Shown piece after piece: positions 37,357-48,980 of a stretch of 60,000 nucleotides of DNA. The notes under the pieces are model-generated. The model did no database searches and had not been told where the DNA came from. It saw only the letters and a list, made by a program, of their open reading frames with translations. The DNA is from Owenia fusiformis (lineage: Eukaryota; Annelida; Polychaeta; Sabellida; Oweniidae): assembly GCA_903813345.2 (NCBI GenBank), contig CAIIXF020000006.1:12220348-12280347 (forward strand). Direction: 5' to 3'. The position numbers and the translations under genes were made by a program. The stretch's first letter is position 1; each line of letters starts with the position of its first letter.

Positions 37357-39225
37357 CATGGCTACAGAAAATTGTCAAATTTCAGGAAGTGGTCTGATCG
37401 GACATAAGTATAATGTGTACTTCAAGGTAATAAAGTAACATCATACTTTTGTCCGACCATAAATTCGAATAAAGGTTGTGTTTTAAATATAATTGTTTGA
37501 CATACGAGACCAGCGTTCGCGGTTACGTTGTGAAAAATTTCGCCAGCTTAAAGTCTCCGATATCATGTTTACCAAACAAGCTATATTGAGTCGACATTAG
37601 CCTCTGGTACTACGTGTATCAACAGATATAGAGGGCTCTCAGATTTCTTATAGATTTCTAATGTAATATCTTGGCTTTACTTTTCCTTTAGCCATTTCAT
37701 TTCCGGAGAATTTGGGATGTTACTTAATGTACAGGGTTTTTCATAATGACCACCCCCATGCACAGATTCCTTTGGCCCCTTAATCTAATTATTATGCTGT
37801 GGTCACACTTGCCGTGTAAGCTCACCGTTCGCCACCGTGTTGCTAGTTATGGCAAGACGGTGACGATTCATCGACGGTCGCATTTCTTTTTGAATTTATG
37901 ACCGGGTTTATACCGTGCTATACCGGGTCTGCACCGGCTTTATACCGACCTAGTACCGGGCTAACGTGTTTAAAGAGTAGTGGCTTACCATTGTCACCGT
38001 GTTTTCAACGGGTTTATACCTTCCTTTCACCGGGTTTTCACCGGTCGGAACGCATTGGTAACGCATTGGTACCGCCAAACCGCATTGAAAACGTCATGAA
38101 ACCGCTCTCTATAAATCACTCATCTTTGGGACTAGTCTGTATGTTTGGACATCTGTCTACTCTTTTCAATTTATTGTGGGTATAACATTATGGCAAAGTG
38201 ACAAGGACTAGATAATATATCATGACAAAGTTTCATTTGTATTCATATTCAAGATCGTCATGATTAAAACAGCGACCGTTTCGTTTTTTACAAGTTAAAG
38301 GACAGGGTGCAATTATTGGCAAATATCGCTATGGTCAAAATGAATCATTCGTAGGTGTAACATGAAGAATAAAATGTCATATAATACTTTGGAAAATATT
38401 AAAGTGCTCGGACACACATAAGCTGAGATAGGGATAATTTCGTTCAGTAAGGTTGTATTGACTTACATGGGGCTGTGCACCATTGACTTAACATGAGGAT
38501 ATCAGCAGATCCCAATTGAGGGCATTGGTTTTCATTGATTATCACAGAAATACCAAAAATACTCTATGACCTGAATCGATTGCAAACTTAATAATTTCAC
38601 GATACGACACAAATGGTTTATCTCATCAAATGTGCAATCGATTCAGGTCATACTTAAAATTAAAAGATTGTACATTTTTTCATAATTTTTCCATGCAAAA
38701 TGGCTATAGAAAAATGCTCCAAAAACAACTTTATCATACAAGTTTGTAAAACCAAAGATTATACTATTATATTTCATTATGTAGTAACATATTTGGATAA
38801 GATGCAGGAATGCGTAGGATGTAAATGGATTTTGACAGACACAAAAATACTTCCTGGTTTGAAATCTATGCCTCTACACTTCATGATTGAATTATGACCC
38901 TAATAAGTGGCCTGTACATCAATACAGTGCTGAATATAGGTCAACAAGATACTAGTGTGCATATAAATGTAATAATTGAAGCAGAATACTCATTTTGAAA
39001 AATCAGATGAATCATTTTTTTCCCATGGGGAGATCCCAATGGAGGGTGTATAAGGTCCTTTATTATACTGTAACATATTTCATGGATTTACCCCTCATTT
39101 AAATCATTTTTAAATGACGGTGTCTTTAACTAGGCAGAACTTCTGTTCTTGCACATTTTCATTTAGCAGTGCCCCGGGAGAATAGCAGAACGTTACAATA
39201 CATTTCCAAGGACAGGCTGTCCTCG

Positions 39226-39737
39226 AGGAGGAACTCGTAAAGCCAGTTACGAGAACGGATCCGTTTTCGTAACAAAATGGCGCAACCTCGAAGGTACGAT
39301 CTATCTTTTTTAAGATTTCATGAGTTGTAGGCAAAATCTTCACGACCGTTTTGGTACAAACATGTGTCAGCATCATATGTTTATGAAAATCTAATAATTT
39401 GTGAACGAATAGTTCACGAGGCGCCAACATGATCAACATTTTTCCTCACTATAATTATGAATACGGAACTGTTAAAAGTGCAGATATTTAACCGTTTTCA
39501 ACGTTCCGTTTTCATAACTTAAGTGGAGAAGTATATCGATGATTGTGTCGTCTTATGATTATTCGATCGCAGACGTTACGATTTTCTGAAACATATGTTG
39601 CTGCCACACAGTTTTGCCAAAAATGTCGTGGACATTCTACTTACATCTTGAGAATTCATGGAAAAAGTAAAATCGTAGCTGCGACATTTTGTTACGTAAA
39701 CGGATCCGTTTACGTAACATTTTGAAGAGTTCCTCCA
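39226..39737. mobile_element. Foldback element, copy 2, with palindromic ends
   Basis: Same family as 5409-5883: shared arm motifs include cctcgaaggtacgat and acatatgttgctg/cagcatcatatgt. The outermost sequence is gaggaactc with its inverse. Just inside lie nested palindromes: at the right, 39691-39718 is a perfect 28-bp palindrome centred on GGATCC, and at the left 39246-39273 is its slightly diverged partner. It sits inside the Harbinger element. Confidence 0.85.
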
Positions 39738-40128
39738 CAGTGTATTCATCATAAGTTTAGTTTACCTACTCACCACTCTCTTCATAAGTGCAATCGAAAC
39801 TAAATAAGTATATAATGTCAGGCATAAATCCTCATCATGTGAAAGTCCTTGTTCAAAACACATATCACACAAACTATCATTGCTATAAAAATGACTTTTG
39901 GTTTAATTGTATTGGCCAATCCAGATCAGAAGTTTCAAGCAAACTAACTACCCTGTCTTGTGTTAAAGTTTTAGGATCCAACCCCTCTTATTATAAAATC
40001 TAGAGCCAACGGTTAGAAATTTTTTCATCTACTCTTGTATAGCAAATAAGAACTAAATAACACAAATGTCTTTGTAAAACAAATTGCTTGTCACAGAAGA
40101 TAATGTTTAACGTGTAATTATTGATATA

Positions 40129-40658
40129 CAGGGTGATCCAAAAAGGTAACCTCAACAAATCTTTATATTTCAGTCATCCAGTATGGGTTTAAGATCGTAT
40201 TTCGCACAATTAAATCTTATTCAATATAAGTTTCATTGGTCTACTCAAAAACGGTGAACATTTCATGGTCATTTTACCAAACATGCCCGAAATGCCGGTC
40301 TTGTCTTGAAAGCAAACTTGAACGTATCGGGTGAAGTTTTCTGACAACACACTCACAAATATCTTGTGTAATTTCTCTCATTTTCCTTCTGCTCTATTGT
40401 TTTAGTGAAGCCACAAAGGTACAATTTTGGGAATTCAGATTATGTTATTTTGGTATGTTTTGGCATTTGGAGCATGTTTTTTTTAAATGACCATTTTGGA
40501 GCATGTTTTTTAAAATTACCATTACGAGCTTGATCATTCGAAATAGACCAATGAAAGAACAATGAACAAAATTCATTTGTGCCAAATATGGCTTAAAACC
40601 CATATTAGAAGACTGAGTTATTAAAACTTGTTTGGGTTACCTTTTTTGTCTGACCCTG
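40129..40658. mobile_element. 530-bp MITE with CAGGGT termini, TA target
   Basis: The left end cagggtgatccaaaaaggta matches the inverse of the right end (ttaccttttttgtctgaccctg), and similarity continues about 130 bp inward (catccagtatgggttt versus aaacccatattagaag). TA flanks both ends. There is no coding capacity. It is nested inside the Harbinger element, 43 bp beyond the transposase stop codon. Confidence 0.85.
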
Positions 40659-40700
40659 TATAACCTAACAAGTCTCAATTGCTCTATATCCTCGGAAAAA

Positions 40701-42152
40701 TCATGACCAGGAGTGTACGTATTCATATTTTCCTGTCTTGTCATGGTACAGACCCGGCCTCGCAGTTACACCAGTGCCGGAGGAGATTGCGTTGTTTCTT
40801 GCCTTCCCGGTTGTCACGATTCGGGCCCCCTGTCTTTGTGTATCTTCAAGATTTCTAGCTCCCCTCCAATGTCCAGCTGGGTGTGCGTAATCACCATGCT
40901 GGTTGATGAGTTGGTTTTGCATTTGGGGATACCTCATGCGCATCAGATTGCGTAGTACCATGCAGGTCCGGACAATCAACCGAACAGTTGAAGAAGCATG
41001 GCCCATGGTCGTCAGTAACACTTGAAAACGGTTCGCCATGATCCCGAAAGCGTTTTCTACACAGCGACGTGCCCTTGACAGACGGTAGTTGTATATACGC
41101 TCTTCCACGTTCCTTCCTTTGCCACCATACGGCTTCATCATGTTTGGTGTGAGGGCGAATGCATCATCTCCTATAAAGAAATACGGTACCTCCTGGTTGT
41201 CGTTTGGGAGTGGAGAGGGGTCGGGGAGATTTAGGAAACCATCAGCTATGCCCTGCTTGAGCTCTGAGGCATTATAAATTTGAGCATCAGACGCTGCCCC
41301 TTCCCTAAAAATACAGAACAGTTGCATTTATGAAATGAACAGCGTTCAGTTTCACCTAATTAAAAACGTGCCATGCGCTTTATAGAACATTTTGAAGTAT
41401 TCTTTCTAACCATGTTTCTAGAAAAATTCAAAAACGTTGTGAGACTTTAACGTCATACTTTATCTTGACATTTCACAAATTTTCCAGGGAATGTTGATGC
41501 TCGCTCTAAGTTTAATTTGATTCACCGATCGTCTCTCAAAATCCAAAAACATTTACGAAATATTGTCTTCAAGAAATATGTTGTTTTGTGTAAATTATGT
41601 AATGGTCGTCTAAAACAAATAATTTAAACTAATAAACTTGCGATGTGTAACTGAATTTCATTGAATTAAGAGACGTTTTGTTTATAAATGGTCTCTTTTT
41701 GTCATGAAACACTTACCACCAAGATCGGCCCAGATAAACTTGTAGTCAGAGTCTACCAACGCCATTAACACAACAGAGTAGAAACCCTTGTAGTTGTAGT
41801 ATCCTCCAGCTGTATTGAAGATCTCTGTACTTCGCACCCGTAGCCTGGTATGTTGTTTGGTAAGGCGATGCTCAACTCTGTTCAATATTTCATCCAACAT
41901 CTCCGGAGGCACCCTGAGAAAGTTTTTAAAGGCTTGTGGATCCTCCCTCCTAAGCTCTACCATCAACTGGTCATACAAGCCAAATTATCTGCGACGTTTC
42001 ACCCATTCTCTCGACCATACATTTCTACCTTTCCTTGCCCTTTCCTGCTGATGTCGACGAATGTGATTGCAAATTTCTAAGTCAATTTCATTCCGCTCTC
42101 TCTGAGTAATGGCAACCATGTACATTAAACGAACCTTTTCAGGACAATCCAT
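40701..42152 (-). pseudogene. PIF/Harbinger transposase (DDE_Tnp_4), degenerate
   Basis: The 5' part (42152-41717) reads MDCPEKVRLMYMVAITQRER..., then WSREWVKRRR followed by an in-frame TAA, and resumes FGLYDQLMVELRREDPQ through GFYSVVLMALVDSDYKFIWA. The 3' part (about 41304-40701) reads SDAQIYNASELK, GDDAFALTPN and RARRCVENAFGIMANRFQVL to a stop. The second Asp (GDDAFAL) and the Glu (VENAFG) of the DDE triad and the first Asp region (WADLG) are present. A gap of about 400 nt between the parts has GT and AG ends (donor at 41717, acceptor before 41304), but joining them shifts the frame by one. The nonsense codon and the frame mismatch indicate an inactive copy; HARBI1-like host domestication is unlikely because intact terminal repeats surround it. 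Confidence 0.85.
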
Positions 42153-43720
42153 GATGAAGACTGACAGTCTGACACGACCAAAAGTGTGACATGGTCAAGA
42201 GTGAATAAATCGAAGAGGAAAAAACTGCAGAAACTGCAGAAGACGGTGACAAGCTGCGTCATTAGACGGTACGATTTCGAATTCACGGTAATAGGATGTT
42301 AGGAGGATGTTATGAAGCCGTTATAAGGCCGTCAACACGTCAATGGACTGTTACCTAGGCGTTAAGCGGCTGGTACCGTGAAAACGCTTTTAATATGACA
42401 TTTCAAACACCCGTTGGGAGCCCGTTTATTGGACGGTACCAAAGCGGTAAACTGTCGTTCGCAACCCGTCGCTGATTGAGTCAACGTCCCCCATCGTCCC
42501 ATCACCGCCTTGTGAACGTGTCCTTAACGGCCGCACCGTTCTCATACCATTCCCATACCGCTATCGCCGTTCGCAGCCGAACGTTAGTCAAACGGAAAAA
42601 GTTTTGGGCATGCTCAAAAAATTCGCCGGGTGTGGATGGCCGGCAACGTTCCCTGAACGTTTTCAAACGGCCGGGAAACGGCCCACCGTGTGACCATGCC
42701 GGCCATCGCCGTCTGGCCATAATTAGCCACACGGTGGCGAACGGTGGGCTTACACGGCTAGTGTGACCGCTACTTTATAAAGATTCTTGATTAATTTTGG
42801 ACATTCAATTATGCCAAAGATCAAATGGGCACCTTTTTAATGATATGTAACAAGAAGTAAAAGCTTCCGAGCTTAATCAAAGTTGTTTCAAGGAGTCCAG
42901 AATTGGATGAGCTTTAATATGATATATGACAAATGGAGATGTGCCATCTAGGATTGGTGATTCACGGAGGACGGTCATTATGAAACACTCTGTAGAAGTG
43001 AAATTAAGGTGAAATATTTGAATAGGTAAACTATCACGTTATTTAATCAAAACATGTTACAGAATTAACTTTTTCCATGTTTTAAACTCATACTTTCTTC
43101 GATCTGATAACCATAACTTTTTGACTCTTCCCTGACAAAAATTTCATGACCATTGTAGCTACTGTTGAACAACTATCCAGTCCACAAAATGATCGATTTC
43201 TCTACCCGACTATTATATGAACCTTGCTGATATTAGATTCTTGATACAGGGCACGATAATGTCACTGCACAATCGATTTCGTCTAAACAAAATTTTGAAA
43301 ATATTATAATGTTTTACATTCCAGGTGATGATCTTTAGGAACAGCGTCGCAATGATACAATGAGTCAAATCAGAGCCTTGGAAACAAATGAAGACGATAT
43401 TAATGAATCCACAATTGAAGTATTTAACAATAGCAAGAATGCAAATCGTCAAATAAGAAAGGTCATGACTAGATAGATAATGGATGCTGTATATTACCAT
43501 GAACTGCGCTTGTTGAGTGGTCTACTATACTAACTAATACAAGAGCATTAATTCTGATGTCTGATATTTATGTAGAATTACATTTAAGAACAGAATTGAA
43601 TTTGTAATACATTTTAATCTTCAGAATGAAAAATTGTAAGATAATAAAATTCATATGGTTCTTAAAATTCCATGTTTTCAAGTTTATTAGATTACAGTAC
43701 ACCATATTAGTCTATTTAGT

Positions 43721-46338
43721 TTAAAAATGTCCTTTACATGTAACACAACAGTTCTGTCTTCCACCGGCGTTCAGCATTCGACAGAAATCAAAGCCCATGT
43801 GCAAGGCGTAGTCTCTGCATGGGAGTCGGTTGCCCGTGTTATCTGTTATCATCTGTCGTGGATTGTCTCCCCATTTACAAGCTGGAAGATTCCAAAATAA
43901 TGTTATATTAATAATGCTGTTAACCAAGGTTCGATCATTGGTCCTTTCATTAATATTATTTATTATTTGAATAAATAAAGGTATTTGGGGATATATCATG
44001 AAATCTGCCGTTCGTGAATTAAGGAATAAATAATGATAGGCCATTCAATATGGTGAAATTCAGCACGAGTTGGACAGAATGTTGTACAAAGCACGAACCG
44101 AAGGTGAGTGCATTTGTACTAACATTCTGTCCAACGAGTGCTGAATTTCACCATATTGAATGGCCTATCATTATTTATTCCGATTCAAACATAAAAATTA
44201 GTAAAAGCCGTGTCTGTGGAACGGGCATGAAGGAAGAATACGCATGCTGAAGTCAAAAAAGAACAGCTATCCCCGGACAGAGCCCCAGATGTGCAGCTGA
44301 GATGTGACGTCACTCAAAACAATGCAAATTGCAGATTGAATAGAGCATGGTCGTGCATCTATGGAGAATTAGAGAACGTTCTATATTGGCTATGCTGCAT
44401 TCTGATTGGTTGAGAAATTTGAATAGAGCACGGTCATGTTTGAATCCATCTCTCTGTTCGAAGAAATACTTTTTGAATTTTTGTATTTGTAACTGTATTT
44501 TCGTATGGTTCATTTTACTATATACGTACATCAATTTACCTTTGTTTTTGTGTCTCGATTCAGGGGAGCTCAAAAATTCGTGAATATAATCATTTGCCAG
44601 ATCCTTCCAAAGCACTCTTTTACAAGTATCTTGCAGATCACAAATATTTTATCATCTTTCAGATTTGAATACATAAATTGCTAAACTAACATATCAGAAT
44701 ATATGCAAATATTCTACGAAAAGTTTCAAAATAGCTTACATGGATCTCCTGTTTCCAACCGTTTGCAAGTGGAACAGCACAGATCTCTATTGTTGGCACT
44801 GTAGCAGTCGCCTGGACTCAGGGTCCCACAGTTACTTGCACTATCCCCATACGGACAATCTGGTGTGTTTAATTTAGAAAAATCAAAATCTTTAAATATT
44901 CAATATTGATCTTATAAAGAACAATATCAATTAGCGGAGTTTGTATTGAAAAATTAATATTTCACGAGACAAAAACTACTATATGTACAAATTCTGGATG
45001 TAGTTTGAAGCGGGTCTTAGTCGTAAGCATCTAGGTGTGTCAATATTCCTTTACCCCGATCGTCAGTCTGATATCTGGCACAAGTAGAGCAGCATATTCT
45101 TTTATTCCTTGACGACGAACAACTTCTTGGCGACAAGCTTGCGCAGTTAGATGCACTGTCACCATATGGGCAATCTAAATGTCGATTTAACATTATTCAA
45201 CATGATATATATCATCCCAGAGATATGTGCCAAACTTTTAAGATGTTTCCACACTAACCATATGGGCAATCTAAATGTCGATTTAACATTATTCAACATG
45301 ATATATATCATCCCAGAGATATGTGCCAAACTTTTAAGATGTTTCCACACTAACTCGGATTGGATGTATATAAAAATAAATATAGATATTAAATTCGGGG
45401 CTTTGTTTGGTCTTCATTAGACAATAGTGTATAGATCATGTTTATTGTTTATTGGCTAATTCAAATCGGATGCGGTAAAAAACCGAACGCCAATTTGCGA
45501 ACGATCAGGGTATTACGTTCGCCCTTGCTAGATGTATGCCTGCCATGTCACTTGTGTAGTCAATATGTTTATGTTTATTATCAATTAGACTAGAAACACT
45601 CTCTATAAGAACATTTTTTGGTAAATCAATTACCTCTTGGGTTATTCTTGTTCTGTACCAGATATCGCCAACAGGTGGCGCAACATAAGCGCTCGTTGCG
45701 CCTTCTGGTACAAGACCCGGCATTCAGATTACCACAATTGCGGGCCTCGTCTGTACATTGCGATGGTTTTCGACCTTGTTAGTTAAACAAATCTTACATA
45801 TTACATTATCCAGTCATCAGAAAAAGGTACGACTGATAGGCACCCCATTTTTTATTTTTTACTTAACGTGAAAGTTGTTCAAGTTAATTGAGAAGAATTA
45901 AGACTGAAAACCATTTGATTGAAATTTTACTTTCTTACCGAAAAATTATATGTTAGATTTCCATAGTACTTTTTCATCTACAATTTCGTTGAGGCAAAGT
46001 TAGTTAATTTTTCACGAATATATATTGACCAAATGAAGCAAAATGGAGTGCTGATCGATGGCCTAAATATTCTATCAGGATCTAATAGAAATGTTTTTGA
46101 ATGTATGATGTTCTTGTATAATTAACGATAATAATCAAATAAATTGATCATTTTTATAATAAGCAGACATATTTCTTGCTAAATAATATTTTTAAAATAG
46201 TCTTATATAACTGTATGACATACACATCTAAAAACATAAAATCATACTTGGTGGATTCTGTCTATACTTGAAAGCATCGTCTATTGCCAGAATAGTCCCA
46301 AAAGTCAATCCGAATACCAAAACTGCGAAAGGCTGCAT
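43721..46338 (-). CDS. Secreted protein with four PLAC-like cysteine modules, 5 exons, 210 aa
   Basis: Exons (minus): 46338-46248, 45774-45634, 45174-45055, 44859-44740 and 43881-43721, all phase 1 with good splice motifs, 633 nt in total. Exon 1 encodes a signal peptide (MQPFAVLVFGLTFGTILA). Each later exon encodes one cysteine module. Exon 2 has CTDEARNCGNLNAGSC and ends CCATC; exon 3 has CPYGDSASNC and ends CCSTC; exon 4 has CPYGDSASNCGTLSPGDC and ends CCSTC; exon 5 has CRDYALHMGFDFC and ends CCVTC. The pattern Cys-x-Asp...Cys...Cys...Cys-Cys-x-x-Cys matches the PLAC domain found at the C-termini of ADAMTS proteases, papilin and lacunin; a ShK-type fold is the alternative. One exon per module suggests growth by exon duplication. 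By family knowledge it would be extracellular, perhaps matrix-associated. Its partner and function are unknown. Confidence 0.75.
44021..44182. mobile_element. 160-bp foldback MITE
   Basis: The left arm starts aaggaataaataatgatagg and runs through ttcagcacgag; the right arm is its inverse ending cctatcattatttattcc. The arms are about 70 bp with a short centre containing cgaaccgaaggtgag. A half copy (centre plus right arm) lies at 52696-52795. It is in the last intron of the PLAC-like gene. Confidence 0.85.
45161..45352. repeat. 96-bp direct duplication across an exon acceptor
   Basis: Two nearly identical 96-bp units (45161-45256 and 45257-45352) begin with accatatgggcaatctaaat. On the minus strand the inner unit contains the first 14 nt of exon 3 of the PLAC-like gene and its TTTAG acceptor; the outer unit repeats both. 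If the outer acceptor were used, the frame would meet TAG after TGC CCA TAT GGT. The near-identity suggests a recent event. Confidence 0.95.
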
Positions 46339-46399
46339 CTTTCCAAGTTATTGTGTTCTGATATACTTGATGCGAATTAGCGATGAATATTTATAGAAA

Positions 46400-47505
46400 T
46401 TGTTCAATTATTAAATGACATTTATGCGAATCAAATAATAATGAGCAGGATGAATTACACATCAGGGCCGGAGGTACTCTGACATAAAGCCAATCAAAGT
46501 TAAATATATGTTTAAGGCAACCTCCCTTCTAGCTACGATTCGTTCTGGGCATTTTCCGAAACATCTCTGACCCCATCTTACTTTTGCTTCTCGCGATAAT
46601 TCTAATCGTTATCAGAAAGCAAAATAAATCAATACTGAAATCAATGTTGAATTATTTTACAAAAAATCCTGTAACTGGAAATTAGCATTCTCATACTTTA
46701 TGTTTTGAAACAGTTCTGATCAAAATATGCTTTGAGATGCAATTTTACTTAAGTTTAATCTTGCTTCAAGACTGAGAACATGGCTTTTTTTCTAGCACCA
46801 CAGTTGTCCATTCAGTTGTGTACAGTAGATAGTCCAGGGTCTTGAAGCAAGACTACAATTTCACTATTTCGGAAACATAATGCTTAACGTCCACCACCAA
46901 AATAGTTTATAAATTCATGGCTGTTTAAAAAGTATAGAGCAAAAATGTAGATTAAGTACAATGTACATTAAGCGTCTACTACCCAACGATCAAAACACAC
47001 TTCATATTAGAAAATGACATCTCTTATGTTCGAAGTTATATACAGTCTTCCAAATGCTTCACTTCTTTTGACCACCCTGTATAAGCCCAATATATGACTA
47101 ATACTTTGCTATTTAATCCAAGTCAGTAATTGAGCTTTTTGATCATAATGTCAAAAATGCAACAACGGTCTATTTCCTATAATCAATTAAACTAATTGTT
47201 AGTTCAACATATAAATAGTAGTTATTTCTTATAATATGTCATATATTGACAGGACTGTTACTTAAATTATTCCATTCATTTTGAACTCAATTTTTCAGTA
47301 AGCTATTTAGGCTTGGATAGCTCGTCATTGAAAATATGCAATAATACACGAAAGCAAGGAGGTCTTAATGCTTTTCAAATAGAAAAATATGTACTCTTCA
47401 AGAAATTCTGGTTGTAATAGAAGCATATATATGTTTTCTCTTGTACTATTAGTTAGAGCCTATCATTATATTATAATTCATTTACTAAAGTGTATTTTCG
47501 AGACT
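46400..47505. other. Intergenic, no gene recognised
   Basis: Sequence upstream of the PLAC-like gene; its promoter should lie just above 46338, but no specific element was identified. A solo CCCTGTA end (gaccaccctgtataagc, near 47080) has no detectable partner. Confidence 0.4.
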
Positions 47506-47508
47506 GAC

Positions 47509-47665
47509 ATACCAGGTCGTTCAATAAGTTCATGGAAAAATGCTCTCATTTCAAAATTTAATTTTTTTTAAAATATCGATTCGTAACATCTCTAATTTAA
47601 TTGGTCAATAATAATGGTTACTATGGTAACTTGACTTTGGGAAAGGCGGGGCACTTTTTAGTCGA
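47509..47665. mobile_element. Mariner-type MITE remnant (tentative)
   Basis: The left end accaggtcgttcaataagtt has the look of a mariner terminal repeat; the right end (agtcgacccggta) matches only the outer ~10 bp inverted. The interior is short and non-coding. Assignment rests on the end motif only. Confidence 0.35.
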
Positions 47666-47812
47666 CCCGGTATATTTGATAGTTGCCAATAAGTGTAATC
47701 TAACCTCGTGGGCTCCTCCGAGACACCACATGCTTGAGAACCGCACCCATTGGAAAGGCGGTTCAGACGTGTCATTGTTTAGTAATTAATATGTACATTA
47801 TGTACACCCTAT

Positions 47813-48980
47813 ACAGACTGTGTTATACGACAACAAGCTGTGGGGATATCATGTGCGCAAGGTGCGGATATTAACTGCCATTTTTGAGTTTGAATATTTG
47901 ATATCTTATAAACAAAGGCATGTTAGGTACTCAAGTATAGTCATCCATTTGTAGAGGATACCTAATAAAAGGGAAAATTTGTAGCTGTATTCTTCATTCC
48001 GCAGGTCGACCGCAGATCAATTAAATCGGTGAATTTCTGCGGCGAGCGTAGAAAAACTACGCTTGCCTTGCGGCCTCCGTACGGCGAATGCAGATTTTTA
48101 CAGGCCGCAGGGAAGGCGTAGAAATTATAACTCGGAGTTATAATTTTTGTTCATTTCTGAGGTCCCCGTAGAAATCAACTGGCTGAACAAGATCGAATCA
48201 TCATTTGTTAATGTTTCACGATCACTTTCCATTTGATATTACATCCTAGCACTATGAATAACATTTCTGAATTGTCCTGATGTAAATAAAATGAAAAAAA
48301 CTATTATTTATCAATAGAAATTTAAAATTCACCGTGCGGCTGCCGTGGGAAATGTGACTGCAAAAGTATGAGAGCGTAGAAATTCTGCGGCGAGCGTAGA
48401 AAAGCTACTGGCCGCAGAAATGATAGACCGCAAGGTCGCCGTAGGAAATGTGACTGGGGTGTTAGCATTCATTCTTTCTCCATAGAAATAATTTAAAATT
48501 GTTGCTTTATTACAAAGTTTACAGCCTTTTTTGCATTTTGAAAGTCATAAACTTTCTGTGTGAGTTTTTAACAAATTCAAAACAATCAGATATGTGCTAC
48601 CTTTAAACAAACGGTGTAGCACATTTTTGTTTAATGTCTCCTATTTTGTATAAAATCACATAGAAACCTTTCAACTTTCAAAATGCAGATATAATTTGTA
48701 TTGATATGTCATCTCGATCACCAATATTGAATTAATACTGTTTACGCTGTGATTTAACAGCTGCAATATCAAATTATTTGCTTTTGAGAGAGTACCTATT
48801 TACACAATTTTCTTTTTATTAGGAGACATTAAACATGTATCATGTATGAATATAATTGAGTGCCCAACATGCCTTAGTTGGTGAAATATCATGAAATCAA
48901 ATTCAAGAATACCCGCTAATATCCGCATCTTGCGCACATGATATCCGCACCGCTTGTTTTCGTATAGCACAGTCTGCATA
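47813..48980. mobile_element. 1.2-kb element with long (~130-190 bp) terminal inverted repeats
   Basis: The left end acagactgtgttatacgaca and gatatcatgtgcgcaag return inverted at the right as cttgcgcacatgatatc and tgctatacg-type sequence ending in agtctgcat. The similarity, about 75-80 percent, continues inward through aggatacctaataaaa and its inverse. The centre has repeated ctgcggcgagcgtagaaaa blocks. No protein is encoded. Confidence 0.8.

Larger units (their letters stand above)
37801..42768. mobile_element. PIF/Harbinger DNA transposon with ~62-bp TIRs
   Basis: The left terminus ggtcacacttgccgtgtaag and the right terminus (its inverse, cttacacggctagtgtgacc) match over about 62 bp with about six differences. 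The subterminal 300 bp on both sides is full of ACCG/CGGT motifs. The interior holds a PIF/Harbinger transposase remnant (minus strand, 42152-40701), which identifies the superfamily. No second Myb/SANT-like ORF was recognised. A target-site triplet could not be fixed; GCT occurs at both junctions but with two extra bases on the left. It has received a 0.5-kb MITE (40129-40658) and a foldback element (39226-39737). Confidence 0.85.
37732..42992. mobile_element. Outer CAGGG-TIR element, split by a Harbinger insertion
   Basis: The left end cagggtttttcataatgacc returns at the right as ggtcattatgaaacactctg, each flanked by TA. Only about 70 bp remain on the left and 220 bp on the right; everything between is the Harbinger element at 37801-42768. 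This shows insertion order: this element was there first. Confidence 0.75.

Noticed and set aside
40701-42152. Domesticated HARBI1-type host gene
   Set aside because: There is an in-frame stop, the two parts do not join in frame, and well-preserved terminal inverted repeats flank the copy, so it is a decayed transposon.
42476-42766. Open frames in the right end of the Harbinger element
   Set aside because: They overlap the terminal and subterminal repeats, exist on both strands, and show no protein similarity.
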